Shown: positions 17,492-27,176 of the stretch, in pieces
Numbering within the stretch: position 1 is the first letter of the stretch
Layout of the letters: every line of letters starts with the position of its first letter
Origin: Marinomonas atlantica
GTDB lineage: Bacteria > Pseudomonadota > Gammaproteobacteria > Pseudomonadales > Marinomonadaceae
Direction: 5' to 3'
Length of the DNA: 64,000 nt
NCBI RefSeq assembly: GCF_001639725.1
Contig: NZ_LTAW01000003.1
Coordinates: 62,001-126,000 of the forward strand
Translations under genes and position numbers: made by a program
The notes under the pieces: generated by a model
Seen by the model: the letters and a program-made list of their open reading frames with translations, nothing else
What the model was told of the DNA's origin: nothing
Database searches by the model: none

Positions 17492-18400
17492 CTAGTGTTG
17501 GAGGTTGAGTTGACTCAGGATTTGGCGTGGGGATACACCGAAATGTTGATGAAATCGACGACTGAAGTGGCTCAAGCTTTGATAGCCTAGCTCCATACTG
17601 ACCTCTGTTACAGAGCGTTTCTGTTTTAAAAACTCTAAGGCAATGCTCATGCGCCGTTGATGCTGATATTCGTTAGGCGTGCATCCAAGGTGTCGCTTGA
17701 ATTCTTGGTAAAAGCGGCTCCGGCTCATACAGGAAAGCTTACTTAACTGATCAATATCCAACGGCATGGCTAAGTTTGATTCAATAAAGCTTAATGCATT
17801 TGTTAAGCCGTTCGCATCGGGCATTAGTTTAGTGAATTGAAGTAAGGCTTCACGGCCATGATGACGCAAAATACGAGTGACCAGTTCACTGACTCCTAAA
17901 TCTACCAACAAATCGCGATCAGGGTCATTTTGTACAAAATCGCTTACTAGGCGATCCAGTACCTGTTGCGTGCCTTGTGTGTGTAGTGCGTGCAGTGGTT
18001 TATTTGGATCGATTAGCGACAATCCATTCATGTTAGTCACATCATTCATGCGGTCGCATATTTGTGCAATGCGTTCTTGAGATATTTCAACGGTTAAGCA
18101 GGTTGTGGGTCGATCTAGTGACGCTTCCGGAAAATCGATAAAGACCTCTTCTTTCGGAGCAAGAATAAAAGACTCATGTGGTAAGAAGGGAATGTTCTCT
18201 TCACTTTTGGTATGCATTACTTTGGCGCCAGTGACCATGCCGCAATAGAGAAGTGAATCTGATTTCAAGCTAACTCGCTCTGCTTGTTCATAAGTGTCAT
18301 ATATGCTGAGTTCGGCGTGCGGGCCAGCAAAACAAACTCGATTTTCTACAAGCTTTGTGGGCTGTCGAAGTGCCTCAAGGCTCGCTATTTGATGAGTCAT
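17492..18400 (-). CDS. AraC-family transcriptional regulator
   Basis: About 302 residues from the ATG at 18400, which has TGAGG six bases upstream (a GTG two codons earlier is less likely). The N-terminal domain (about 20-180) resembles the AraC_N type, and the C-terminal domain (about 205-300) has two helix-turn-helix motifs (LDIDQLSKLSCMSRSRFYQEF and VTEVSMELGYQSLSHFSRRF). It is divergent from the aldehyde dehydrogenase gene, with about 200 bases between, and probably activates it; this is inference from the layout. Confidence 0.88.
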   Translation of the reverse strand: MTHQIASLEALRQPTKLVENRVCFAGPHAELSIYDTYEQAERVSLKSDSLLYCGMVTGAKVMHTKSEENIPFLPHESFILAPKEEVFIDFPEASLDRPTTCLTVEISQERIAQICDRMNDVTNMNGLSLIDPNKPLHALHTQGTQQVLDRLVSDFVQNDPDRDLLVDLGVSELVTRILRHHGREALLQFTKLMPDANGLTNALSFIESNLAMPLDIDQLSKLSCMSRSRFYQEFKRHLGCTPNEYQHQRRMSIALEFLKQKRSVTEVSMELGYQSLSHFSRRFHQHFGVSPRQILSQLNLQH

Positions 18401-18602
18401 ACACACCTCATTAATTATTGTTTGATGGTGGTGCTGAGTAAATGTTGTTTAATGATTAACCTAAATTATAGAGTACGGTCAACTTTTATGGACTGCTAGA
18501 CAAGTTTTTTAGACTGTCAGGCAAGAAACTTCCTAACCATAGGTCTACATTGATTACATAGTAATTCACTTACTGAAAACAACAATAATCGGAGTAAACA
18601 GT

Positions 18603-20120
18603 ATGATCTATGCAAAACCAGGTTCTGAAGGCAGCGTTGTTAGCTTTAATGAGCAGTATGAAAATTTTATTGGTGGCGAATGGGTAGCCCCCGTAAAAGG
18701 TGAGTACTTTGACAACGTCAGCCCTGTTGATGGTAAACCATTCTGTCGTATTCCTCGATCTACCGAAGAAGATATTAACCTTGCACTTGATGCAGCGCAT
18801 GCTGCAAAAGAGGCTTGGGGTAAAACATCGGTTCAAGCGCGTTCATTAGTGCTGTTAAAAATCGCTGATCGCATTGAAGCAAATTTAGAAGTTTTGGCAG
18901 TCGCAGACACTTGGGATAATGGGAAGTCAGTCCGAGAAACCTTAGCTGCAGACGTGCCACTTGCTGCGGATCACTTCCGTTATTTTGCTGGCTCTATTCG
19001 TGCTCAAGAAGGCTCCATCGGTGAAATCGACGAAAACACAGTTGCCTATCATTTTCACGAACCATTAGGTGTTGTGGGGCAGATTATCCCGTGGAATTTC
19101 CCATTGCTTATGGCTGCATGGAAATTAGCTCCAGCGCTCGCTGCAGGTAACTGTGTGGTGCTAAAACCTGCCGAACAAACACCTGCTTCTATCTTAGTAT
19201 TAGCTGAATTGATTAGTGACTTGTTACCCGCTGGCGTGCTCAACATAGTCAACGGCTACGGCGCAGAGGCCGGACAAGCACTGGCAACCAGTACACGCAT
19301 CGCCAAAATTGCATTCACTGGCTCTACCCCAGTTGGCTCGCATATCCTAAAATGTGCCGCTGAAAACATCATACCATCCACTGTTGAGTTAGGCGGTAAA
19401 TCACCAAATGTTTACTTCAGCGACATTATGGATGCCGAAGACGAGTTTGTTAGCAAATGTGTTGAAGGGGCCGTATTGGCATTCTTCAATCAAGGTGAAG
19501 TCTGTACCTGTCCGTCGCGTCTTTTGATTCAAGAAGATATGTACGATGATTTTATTAAGCTTGTCATTGATCGAATTGAAAAGATTCAACGTGGTAATCC
19601 ACTAGATACTGACACCATGGTTGGTGCTCAAGCGTCACAAGAGCAGTTTGAAAAGATCTTAAGCTACCTAAAAATCGGCCGCGATGAGGGGGCTGAGGTA
19701 CTTGTTGGTGGTGATCAAGAAGTGGTTGATGGTTTCAATGATGGGTTTTACATTAAGCCAACACTATTGAAAGGCACCAACGACATGCGTGTCTTCCAGG
19801 AAGAAATTTTCGGTCCTGTTGTATCTGTGACTACTTTCAAAGATGAAGCTGAAGCACTAGCAATAGCCAACGATACTGAATTTGGTCTGGGGGCTGGTGT
19901 GTGGACGCGAGATACCAATCGCGCTTATCGCATGGGGCGTGGTATTCAGTCTGGGCGAGTGTGGATGAACTGTTATCACCAGTATCCAGCACACGCTGCG
20001 TTTGGCGGATACAAAAAATCTGGTGTCGGCCGTGAAAACCACAAAATGATGCTTGATCATTATCAACAAACTAAGAACATGTTAGTAAGCTACGATATCA
20101 ACCCTATGGGCTTCTTTTAA
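18603..20120 (+). CDS. NAD-dependent aldehyde dehydrogenase, ExaC/AldB/AcoD-like
   Basis: A 505-residue class 2-type aldehyde dehydrogenase. The catalytic Glu262 lies in ELGGKSPN and the nucleophile Cys301 in [13 protein letters not shown]; the second Cys two residues later is typical of the acetaldehyde dehydrogenase subgroup (AcoD, ExaC, AldB). [13 protein letters not shown] near the C-terminus is also characteristic. It probably oxidises acetaldehyde or similar aldehydes to acids in the cytoplasm. The divergent AraC regulator suggests induction by alcohol or aldehyde. AATCGGAG precedes the ATG. Confidence 0.92.
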   Translation: MIYAKPGSEGSVVSFNEQYENFIGGEWVAPVKGEYFDNVSPVDGKPFCRIPRSTEEDINLALDAAHAAKEAWGKTSVQARSLVLLKIADRIEANLEVLAVADTWDNGKSVRETLAADVPLAADHFRYFAGSIRAQEGSIGEIDENTVAYHFHEPLGVVGQIIPWNFPLLMAAWKLAPALAAGNCVVLKPAEQTPASILVLAELISDLLPAGVLNIVNGYGAEAGQALATSTRIAKIAFTGSTPVGSHILKCAAENIIPSTVELGGKSPNVYFSDIMDAEDEFVSKCVEGAVLAFFNQGEVCTCPSRLLIQEDMYDDFIKLVIDRIEKIQRGNPLDTDTMVGAQASQEQFEKILSYLKIGRDEGAEVLVGGDQEVVDGFNDGFYIKPTLLKGTNDMRVFQEEIFGPVVSVTTFKDEAEALAIANDTEFGLGAGVWTRDTNRAYRMGRGIQSGRVWMNCYHQYPAHAAFGGYKKSGVGRENHKMMLDHYQQTKNMLVSYDINPMGFF

Positions 20121-20142
20121 GCCCTAGTCATTTTTTACCCTG

Positions 20143-20163
20143 AGAATTGGCCCCCCCAATTCT
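20143..20163 (+). repeat. C-loop hairpin after the aldehyde dehydrogenase gene
   Basis: AGAATTGG/CCAATTCT around a five-C loop, directly before the main terminator; no T-tract of its own beyond CTTTTT. Confidence 0.55.
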
Positions 20164-20171
20164 AACTTTTT

Positions 20172-20195
20172 AGCCCCTGATGGGGCTTTTTTTTG
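20172..20195 (+). terminator. Terminator after the aldehyde dehydrogenase gene
   Basis: AGCCCC-TGAT-GGGGCT hairpin followed by eight or more T. Confidence 0.92.
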
Positions 20196-20229
20196 TCTGA
20201 ATTTAATAAAATATTTAGATTAATGTTGG

Positions 20230-20258
20230 CTGTAACATTGTTGTCATATTAAAGTCAT
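20230..20258 (+). promoter_or_regulatory. Pho-box-like array upstream of the PiT gene
   Basis: Three seven-base units at 11-base steps: CTGTAAC (20230-20236), TTGTCAT (20241-20247) and AAGTCAT (20252-20258), with four-base AT-rich spacers ATTG and ATTA. This matches the geometry of PhoB sites (CTGTCAT repeats every 11 bp). It lies about 230 bases before the pit start; the rest of the 366-base gap holds the terminators above and a leader with no gene I can see. Confidence 0.6.
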
Positions 20259-20486
20259 ATAAATGCAATCGAAATGAAATGTACGCCAAAAAAACTCTTA
20301 CTTAAGTCATGATTCAGGGCCTATTGGGTTTTTATAAAAATGATCTAAGTGTAGAATGGCGCGCGTTTCAGTTTAATGAATTTTGACGGATTAATTTGAA
20401 AGGCTGGTTTAGGTCCTCTAGGAAAAGAGCGGCTAGGTGATTATTTACCAACCAGCGTCGTTTAATTTTTTAAGAAGTATCTTTTT

Positions 20487-22055
20487 ATGGATCTTACAGA
20501 TTACGGCACAAGCTCAAAGACTACCCGTGGCGGTGATATCGTTCGGATTTTAATCGCCTTAGCGTTCGTTGTTTTGTCTGGCTACTATGCGTATACGCAT
20601 GGAGAAGGCATTTCAAACATATCTATCTTAGCCATTGCATCCGCTTTTGGCGCTTATATGGCGTTAAATATAGGTGCCAATGACGTAGCAAATAACGTTG
20701 GCCCTGCCGTAGGATCTAAAGCTCTGTCTATGGCGGGTGCAATTCTTATCGCTGCGATATTTGAAGCAGCGGGTGCAATTATTGCAGGTGGTAGCGTTGT
20801 TGGAACCATTAAAAAAGGCATTATTAACCCTAATGCAATTGCAGATGTAGAAACATTTATCTGGGTTATGATGGCCGCTTTATTGGCCGGCGCGATTTGG
20901 CTGAATTTAGCCACCTATTTAGGTGCACCAGTGTCAACGACTCACTCTATTGTGGGTGGTGTAATGGGAGCAGGTATTGCCGCAGGTGGCTGGGATATCG
21001 CTAACTGGGACAAAGTAAGCGCGATCGTTGCTAGCTGGGTTATTTCACCTGCCTTGGGTGGCATTATCGCTGCGTCTTTCTTGATCTATATTAAACGATC
21101 CGTCATGTATAAGAGTGACAGGATAGAAGCGGCTAAAAAAGTCGTGCCACTTTTGGTTGCTCTGATGGTATGGGCGTTTTCAACATACCTAGCAATGAAA
21201 GGTCTTAAGAAGATTTGGAAGCTGGATATTATTACGGCTTTATTGATTGGCTTAGGTTTGGCGTTAACCGTCTACTTTATTGTTCGCCCTGTAGTCGACC
21301 GTGCAGCGAATGCGCTTAAGAATGACAAAGATGCGGTTAATAGCTTATTTACTATTCCACTTATTGTTTCTGCAGCTTTGTTGAGTTTTGCTCATGGTGC
21401 CAACGATGTAGCGAATGCGATTGGGCCATTGGCTGCAATCAATGATGCACTTATGAATGGTGGTGTTTCAACTAAAGCGTCTATCCCTTTATGGGTTATG
21501 TTGACGGGTGGTATAGGTATAGCGATTGGTTTAGCTTTGTTTGGGCCTAAGTTAATTCGTACCGTAGGCTCTGAAATTACCGAGCTGGATAAGACTCGAG
21601 CTTTCTGTGTGGCAATGGCTGCAGCAATTACGGTAATTATCGCTTCTCAGCTTGGCTTACCAGTGAGCTCTACGCACATTGCGGTAGGTGGTATCTTTGG
21701 TGTTGGCTTCTTGCGCGAATATTTGAAGCTTTCTTACGAGAAAAAATTAGCTCAAATAGAGAAACACTCGACTAGCTCTGGCCTTGGTGAAGATGAAACG
21801 CATGCATTCGTTGAGCGATTTAAGTTGGCGGATGTGGCGGAAAAGCGTGCGATTTTACGTGAGGTCAAGTCTCTTCGTAGCGCAGCGCCAATCTCACGTG
21901 ATGAGCGTAAGAGTCTTAAGAAAGCAACTAAGAAAGAGTTAGTAAAGCGCTCTGCACTGATACGTATTGCTGCAGCATGGGTTATCACCGTTCCTGCTTC
22001 AGGGATACTATCAGCAATTATTTTCTATGCGTTGCTAGGCTTCTCAGTCGCGTAA
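20487..22055 (+). CDS. PiT-family inorganic phosphate transporter
   Basis: A 522-residue inner-membrane protein with the two inverted PiT repeats: GANDVANNVGP at 63-73 with PVSTTHSIVGG, and GANDVANAIGP at about 304-314 with PVSSTHIAVGG. A cytoplasmic, charged loop of about 85 residues lies before the last membrane segment. Family members are cation-coupled phosphate symporters, although some carry sulfate. The Pho-box-like array upstream suggests phosphate control. There is no adjacent DUF47/PhoU-like gene, which often accompanies Pit; instead two related proteins of unknown function follow. Confidence 0.92.
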   Translation: MDLTDYGTSSKTTRGGDIVRILIALAFVVLSGYYAYTHGEGISNISILAIASAFGAYMALNIGANDVANNVGPAVGSKALSMAGAILIAAIFEAAGAIIAGGSVVGTIKKGIINPNAIADVETFIWVMMAALLAGAIWLNLATYLGAPVSTTHSIVGGVMGAGIAAGGWDIANWDKVSAIVASWVISPALGGIIAASFLIYIKRSVMYKSDRIEAAKKVVPLLVALMVWAFSTYLAMKGLKKIWKLDIITALLIGLGLALTVYFIVRPVVDRAANALKNDKDAVNSLFTIPLIVSAALLSFAHGANDVANAIGPLAAINDALMNGGVSTKASIPLWVMLTGGIGIAIGLALFGPKLIRTVGSEITELDKTRAFCVAMAAAITVIIASQLGLPVSSTHIAVGGIFGVGFLREYLKLSYEKKLAQIEKHSTSSGLGEDETHAFVERFKLADVAEKRAILREVKSLRSAAPISRDERKSLKKATKKELVKRSALIRIAAAWVITVPASGILSAIIFYALLGFSVA

Positions 22056-22080
22056 ACCTCACCTTAGTTTTGAATCATTT

Positions 22081-22112
22081 AAAAACCGATCATGCATAAT
22101 GGTCGGTTTTTT
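22081..22112 (+). terminator. Terminator after the PiT gene
   Basis: AAAACCGATCAT/ATGGTCGGTTTT hairpin with one wobble pair, followed by T residues. The ATG inside its 3' arm is in frame with the next gene but unlikely to be its start. Confidence 0.85.
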
Positions 22113-22155
22113 TATATGCTTAGGTTTAGGCTTTTCTAATTTTCGTGGTGAACCC

Positions 22156-22854
22156 GTGTCTGGTAGCTTTATTGTAACAACCATAATTATCGTGACAGTG
22201 GTATTGCTATTAGCGATACTGATTATATCACTGTTGAAATTCTACAAAGAGCGCCAAGAAAGGCAGCAACAAGAGTTAGAACAGCTCAGTAAACGTAGCT
22301 ATCGTGTTGCCCATTTATTGAATGTGTTGCCTGACCGCTACTTGCCTCTAACAACCAAAGTCGTCTTGTTGGAATACTTAATTTCAAGTATTCACTTACT
22401 TGGCCGACACAAACTAGTAGCGGATTTAGAAAGTGCACTTCCAGGCTATCTGCAACTTTTGGAAGAACTCAAACTAGATCAGCAGGCGTCTATTAATGAC
22501 AAAGTACAGACACATGTTCAGTTATCCCAAGTCCAACAAGGTTTACAGGATGTCCCGTTATTATTGAGGGGCTTGGTCAGTAATAACCTAGTTGATAAAG
22601 CAACGGCAAAAGATCAAGTGACACAGGTTCGTTTTTCGTACTGCTTAGCGCATCATGATTTGCTTGTGAAAGAGGCTCAAGCAAGTTTGGATCTAGATAA
22701 AAAAGCCAGTGCGCTTGAAAAACTTCGTTTGGCATTGGCTGAAATGGAAAAAGTAGCGACATTTGAGCAAGCGGAACCCGTACTTAAAAAACTGCAAAGT
22801 ACAATACAGAGCATTGAAACGGAACTATTTGGAAATAATCCTAGAGCCAGTTAA
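22156..22854 (+). CDS. Membrane-anchored protein of unknown function, paralogue A
   Basis: About 232 residues. The frame is open from an ATG at 22099, but that codon sits in the terminator stem, so I place the start at the GTG at 22156 (GGTGA just upstream). Residues about 5-28 form one membrane segment, followed by a basic, Gln/Glu-rich coiled-coil-like stretch (KERQERQQQELEQL) and an all-alpha cytoplasmic part. It resembles the next gene: RVAHLLNVLPDRYLPLTTKV here against QVRRYLDELPAQYQPKDMRL there, with a similar late segment starting HHDLL / HHSYL. I do not recognise the family. Confidence 0.72.
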   Translation: MSGSFIVTTIIIVTVVLLLAILIISLLKFYKERQERQQQELEQLSKRSYRVAHLLNVLPDRYLPLTTKVVLLEYLISSIHLLGRHKLVADLESALPGYLQLLEELKLDQQASINDKVQTHVQLSQVQQGLQDVPLLLRGLVSNNLVDKATAKDQVTQVRFSYCLAHHDLLVKEAQASLDLDKKASALEKLRLALAEMEKVATFEQAEPVLKKLQSTIQSIETELFGNNPRAS

Positions 22855-22922
22855 GTCCTTTTGTTATAAGGGAATATTGGTTGAAAAAACAATAACGTAT
22901 TAGCGCTTCGGAAAACGAAATT

Positions 22923-23711
22923 ATGACAGCAATTATCGTAACGCTTCTGTTGATGGTCATTGGAGGCTTTATTGCGTTTGCCATATATCTACAATTTAAA
23001 GAACAGGCAAGAATTGAGCGGTTGCGCAAAGCAGCGTTGTTAAACAACCAGTTGCGCCAAGTGCGCCGTTATTTAGATGAGTTGCCTGCGCAGTATCAGC
23101 CAAAAGATATGCGTTTGTGGTTGTATGCTCGTATGATTGCTATCTGTGACGAGCTTTTAGCTGTACAGCCCGATGAGCCGTTATCTCGAAGACGTCGTTT
23201 TCTGCATGAAGAAATGCAACAGTTTCAAGAAAGTAAAGAAAAGCGTCGTGCGAAGCCTGTTGTTGATGAAATTCAAATAATGGAATTGAAGCGACTATTT
23301 GAATCATTTCATGGTTATTTGCTGACAGCAAAAACGGCTAAGCAAATAGATGAAGACAGCTTTGCTCGATATGATGAGTTACTTCACTGGTTTCGCTATA
23401 AAATCAATGCGGATCATCATTCTTACTTAGCTCGGCAATTTTTTCTAACGCACAAAATGGAAGATGCGATCACTGAATATAGTGAAGCTATTAATCAGCT
23501 AAAACCTGTTGAAGAAAAGCCGGAAGCGATTGAATTAATCACCAAATTCCAAGACATTATTCAAGAGATTCAAGATGATTTAGCTCTTCAGCAACGTGAA
23601 GCTGAAATGGAGGCTGAAGCACTGGAAGACAGCAAGGCGGAAGAGGGACTGGATGATGAATGGCAAAAATTTATGGAAGAAGGGGAGTTTGAACGTAAGA
23701 AGCATTTCTAA
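22923..23711 (+). CDS. Membrane-anchored protein of unknown function, paralogue B
   Basis: A 262-residue relative of the preceding gene: one membrane segment at about residues 3-25, a basic coiled-coil start, the shared block RRYLDELPAQYQPKDMRLWL, a helical body with HHSYLARQFFLTHKMEDAI, which has the look of a TPR-like helix pair, and a very acidic C-terminus (EMEAEALEDSKAEEGLDDEW). No catalytic motif is visible. The order PiT, A, B in one direction suggests linkage, but a terminator follows the PiT gene. Function is unknown. Confidence 0.8.
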   Translation: MTAIIVTLLLMVIGGFIAFAIYLQFKEQARIERLRKAALLNNQLRQVRRYLDELPAQYQPKDMRLWLYARMIAICDELLAVQPDEPLSRRRRFLHEEMQQFQESKEKRRAKPVVDEIQIMELKRLFESFHGYLLTAKTAKQIDEDSFARYDELLHWFRYKINADHHSYLARQFFLTHKMEDAITEYSEAINQLKPVEEKPEAIELITKFQDIIQEIQDDLALQQREAEMEAEALEDSKAEEGLDDEWQKFMEEGEFERKKHF

Positions 23712-23812
23712 AAGTAGATTGCTTTCCAATTATTTCCACTGCTCCAATATTGCCAACTTGCATAGCTTCTGGCAGTTTAAGCTCAATTAGTCAATTTGTT
23801 CGGTATGCTGCA

Positions 23813-24433
23813 ATGAATTTCGCTCTTTTATCGGTATTTATTCCAACCTTTTTCTTCGTTTCTATCACTCCCGGTATGTGTATGACACTTGCTATGACGC
23901 TGGGAATGACTATTGGTGTTAAGCGATCTTTATGGATGATGGTGGGAGAGTTGGTCGGAGTTGGCTTGGTCGCCACTTTATCGGCTTTTGGTGTAGCAGC
24001 CCTTTTGCTAAATTATCCAACGGTTTTTATTATTTTTAAATATCTTGGCGGAGCTTATTTAGCCTACATTGGTATTTTAATGTGGTTGTCACGTGGAAAA
24101 ATGGCGATCAAAGCTGATGATGAGCATAGGCGCCCCGCCAGCGCATTTGAATTGATGTCTCAAGGTTTTGTAACCGCTATTGCTAATCCTAAGGGTTGGG
24201 CGTTCTTTGTGGCTTTGCTACCACCTTTTTTGGTTCCCGGACAGCCGTTGGTACAACAACTAGTTAGTCTTATCGCAATTATCCTTACCTTAGAATTTGC
24301 ATGCCTACTGATTTACGCATCTGGAGGTCGCACAATGCGTACTCTCTTAATGAAGAGTGGTAATGTGCGAATAATGAATCGTATCGCAGGAACGTTGATG
24401 GTCAGCGTCGGAGTATGGCTGGCATTTGGCTAG
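23813..24433 (+). CDS. LysE/RhtB-family amino-acid exporter
   Basis: About 206 residues from the ATG at 23813, which gives the usual family N-terminus (hydrophobic, then FFFVSITPGMCM at about 14-25). Six membrane segments and the motif SQGFVTAIANPKGWAFF are typical of RhtB/LeuE-type exporters that excrete amino acids. The open frame extends 21 codons upstream but that part is not hydrophobic. The stop codon overlaps that of the convergent topB in the palindrome CTAG at 24430-24433, leaving no room for a terminator between them. Confidence 0.86.
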   Translation: MNFALLSVFIPTFFFVSITPGMCMTLAMTLGMTIGVKRSLWMMVGELVGVGLVATLSAFGVAALLLNYPTVFIIFKYLGGAYLAYIGILMWLSRGKMAIKADDEHRRPASAFELMSQGFVTAIANPKGWAFFVALLPPFLVPGQPLVQQLVSLIAIILTLEFACLLIYASGGRTMRTLLMKSGNVRIMNRIAGTLMVSVGVWLAFG

Positions 24434-26355
24434 GTTGTGGGGTTCGCTTTATTAGGGCGTTTACTCTTACGAGTGTAGGTGCGTTTCTTTTTAGGTGCGC
24501 TGCTTGTTTTGGGTAATGAGGAAAATTGGCTCATAGAGCCTTGTCGGGCGCTGTGTATTAGATTACGTAGCGCTTGATCCAGTTCATGCATGAAGGTTTG
24601 GTAGCTCTGCTTGTTCTGACTAATGTCATTTAACATGGACTCCCATTTAGCTGTCATATCAGGTACAGTTGTGCTGTTCGGTAATGCCCCAATTAAAGCT
24701 CGTCCGGTTGGCGTCGCATGTATTTGCTTCCCCTGACGGGTTAGAAAGCTCCGTTTAAAAAGTAGTTCTAAAATACCCGCTCGCGTTGCTTCTGTTCCGA
24801 GTCCGTCTGTTTCTTTCAAGATTGCTTTGATCTCTTTATCGCTGACAAAGCGGCTGATCCCAGTCATTGCTGCAAGCAGTGTTGCATCGGTGAAAGCCTC
24901 TGGTGGAACGGTTTCCTTGTCGAGGACTTCGCCTCTTTGACAATGAACTTGTTGCCCCACGGTTAGTATCGGCAATTCGGTATCTTCCTTTTTAGATTGA
25001 GGCATTAGGCTTTTCCAGCCTAACTCTGTAACAGTAATGCCTTGGGTTACAAAGTTTCCACCTTCAATTTCAATTAGAATTTTAGTCGCTAAATATTTGT
25101 AAACGGGCATAAATTGGATAAGATATTGACGCGCGATCAGTTCAAAGACTTTCTTCTCATCATGGTTTAGTTTGCTAAATGAGCCTGTTTGGGAGGTGGG
25201 GATGATAGCGTGATGGGCGCCTACTTGTTTGTCATTCCAGGCTTTACTACGTGTAGTGGGGTTCGCTTCTTGTGCTGCTGTAGAGAAGGGAAGAGCTAAC
25301 GTCTTTAACTGACCAATAATTGTCTTCGCTTGCTTGAATTGTTCGGTCGGTAAATAGCGACAGTCTGAGCGCGGGTAAGTAATCATTTGATGTCGTTCAT
25401 AAAGTGTTTGGCAGACATCTAAAACTTTTTGAGCGCTCATAGAAAAAGCTTTTGCAGCATCAATCTGTAAAGCAGATAAATTATAGGGGAGCGGTGCGGA
25501 CTGTTGCTTCGGTTTTTTATCGTATTGTTTTACGTGCCCTTGTTTGTTGCTGATTCGTTTGGCGACATTTTCGGCCAATGGGCGACTCAAAACTCGCCTC
25601 TCTTCGTCTTGATAAGGAGCACAGGCTTCACTGGGCTGCCATTTTGCTTGGAAAGGGAGTGTGTTTGTTTCTAAGTGAGCAATGACTTGGAAAAATGCTT
25701 TTGAGACAAAATTCTCACGCTCTTTGTCTCGTTGTACGACAAGTCCTAAAACAGGGGTTTGTACCCGGCCAACAGATAGCACCCCATTGTAGCCTGCTTG
25801 ACGGCCTTTCACCGTATAGGCTCGAGTTAGGTTAATCCCGTATAGCCAATCGGCTCGAGAACGGGCTAAAGCGGAACGTGAGAGCGCAGCAAATTCTTGG
25901 TTGGGTCGCAATGTATTTAAGGCTTTTTTAACTGCGGTGACAGTTAAATCGTTAATCAGTAGGCGCTGAGTTTGTTCAAGCTTTCGCTTCGGCACTTTAG
26001 CGAAGTGTAAAACTTCATCTACCAGTAGCTGACCTTCACGGTCTGGGTCGCCAGCATGTACAATTTGCTTGGCTTCTTTTATTAGCTTTTTAACAACAGA
26101 TAGCTGTTTCTTGGTGTTGCTTTTTGCTTTCCATTGCCACTCGTCAGGCACTATTGGTAGGTGGTCTAGGTTCCACTGTTTATAATGTGGACCATAATCA
26201 TGTGGTTCGGCGAGTTCTAGTAAATGACCTATGCACCAAGTGACGCAGTCCCCATTGGGAAGCAGAATATAGCCTTCATGCTTTTTTTGTGGAGTAGGTA
26301 AGGCGCTCGCAATCGCTCTTGCAAGACTGGGTTTTTCAGCAATATAGAGAATCAT
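24430..26355 (-). CDS. topB: DNA topoisomerase III
   Basis: A 641-residue type IA topoisomerase. The Toprim domain has Glu7 in IAEKPS and the acidic pair in DPDREG (103-108), and the active-site Tyr327 lies in ITYPRSDCRYLP. The C-terminus is short, basic and Lys/Arg/Ser-rich, without zinc-binding cysteines, as in E. coli TopB. The enzyme decatenates replication intermediates. The ATG at 26355 gives the standard start MILYIAEKPS; a GTG two codons earlier is also open. The gene is single and convergent with the LysE gene. Confidence 0.95.
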   Translation of the reverse strand: MILYIAEKPSLARAIASALPTPQKKHEGYILLPNGDCVTWCIGHLLELAEPHDYGPHYKQWNLDHLPIVPDEWQWKAKSNTKKQLSVVKKLIKEAKQIVHAGDPDREGQLLVDEVLHFAKVPKRKLEQTQRLLINDLTVTAVKKALNTLRPNQEFAALSRSALARSRADWLYGINLTRAYTVKGRQAGYNGVLSVGRVQTPVLGLVVQRDKERENFVSKAFFQVIAHLETNTLPFQAKWQPSEACAPYQDEERRVLSRPLAENVAKRISNKQGHVKQYDKKPKQQSAPLPYNLSALQIDAAKAFSMSAQKVLDVCQTLYERHQMITYPRSDCRYLPTEQFKQAKTIIGQLKTLALPFSTAAQEANPTTRSKAWNDKQVGAHHAIIPTSQTGSFSKLNHDEKKVFELIARQYLIQFMPVYKYLATKILIEIEGGNFVTQGITVTELGWKSLMPQSKKEDTELPILTVGQQVHCQRGEVLDKETVPPEAFTDATLLAAMTGISRFVSDKEIKAILKETDGLGTEATRAGILELLFKRSFLTRQGKQIHATPTGRALIGALPNSTTVPDMTAKWESMLNDISQNKQSYQTFMHELDQALRNLIHSARQGSMSQFSSLPKTSSAPKKKRTYTRKSKRPNKANPTT

Positions 26356-26427
26356 GGACACACAAATTTGTATATTTATGGTTATTTATACAGTACTTTG
26401 TGTGCCCAAGTCTATTAAGAGTGTTTT

Positions 26428-26913
26428 CTAATTGATGATTGGTACCACCATGACAGGTACACGGCTGTGATGAACTACTTTATTCGCCGTTGAACCGATA
26501 ACCATTTGACCAATGCGGCTATGTGTACGGCTATTCATGATGATTAAATCAGCACCTACTTTTTCGGCTGTTGCTTCAATGACTTCTGCCGGTATGCCGT
26601 GTGCCAACTCAAGCCTAGGGAAGGCTGGTAGTTGTTTCATTTCTTCTGCATGAGCTTCCATGAACTGACCTAAATACGTTTGCATTCGTTCCAATGTAGA
26701 GCGGTCAGCCTCTTCGCGCATTTCTTTAATGGTTATATCAGAGATATAGTTGTTGATCATATTAGCTGCTTGAGCGCTAACTGGTTCAATGGCATGCATA
26801 AGAACGATTTCTGCTTGATTAGCAATTGCCATATTCAAAGCCATCTCCATAGCTTGGTTGGTTTTAGGCTCTAAGTCACAAGCAAATAGAATCGTACGGA
26901 TTTTCTGTAACAT
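26428..26913 (-). CDS. Universal stress protein
   Basis: About 161 residues with a UspA fold. The conserved ATP-site region appears as NSRTHSRIGQMVIGSTANKV near the C-terminus, a variant of the G-2x-G-9x-G(S/T) motif in which the first Gly is replaced by Ser/Arg residues, so nucleotide binding is uncertain. FACDLEPKTNQAMEMAL near the start fits the family. The ATG at 26913 is chosen because AGGAG lies eight bases before it. Role in stress is family knowledge only. Confidence 0.88.
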   Translation of the reverse strand: MLQKIRTILFACDLEPKTNQAMEMALNMAIANQAEIVLMHAIEPVSAQAANMINNYISDITIKEMREEADRSTLERMQTYLGQFMEAHAEEMKQLPAFPRLELAHGIPAEVIEATAEKVGADLIIMNSRTHSRIGQMVIGSTANKVVHHSRVPVMVVPIIN

Positions 26914-27012
26914 CACTTTTCTCCTCATCAGGATGATTACTTATTTTAATCCTTCCATATTAAGGGGGAGTGACGCAAATCAAATTTGTGCTGCCTAAAG
27001 TGGCTTGCTTGT

Positions 27013-27150
27013 CTAGCTTGTACTGTCTTGGTATCCGTCAAACATAAATCCAAAGGCCACAATAGTTAAAATAGCGCCAACAAATAGGAAAGTGCTCCAT
27101 TTTTGTTGAGATTCTGTTGGAGCTAACATAATAGCAACTAAGTTTTTCAT
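27013..27150 (-). CDS. Small membrane protein of 45 residues, unknown function
   Basis: The complete reading frame from the ATG at 27150 to a TAG at 27015-27013 encodes 45 residues: MKNLVAIMLAPTESQQKW, then one hydrophobic segment (about residues 20-37) and a polar tail ending DGYQDSTS. AGGA lies eight to ten bases upstream, and a perfect 23-base palindrome stands 27 bases further upstream. Size, hydropathy, ribosome-binding site and upstream operator together support a real gene. I do not recognise the family. Confidence 0.6.
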   Translation of the reverse strand: MKNLVAIMLAPTESQQKWSTFLFVGAILTIVAFGFMFDGYQDSTS

Positions 27151-27176
27151 GACTTTAGTCCTATGATTATTTCTTG

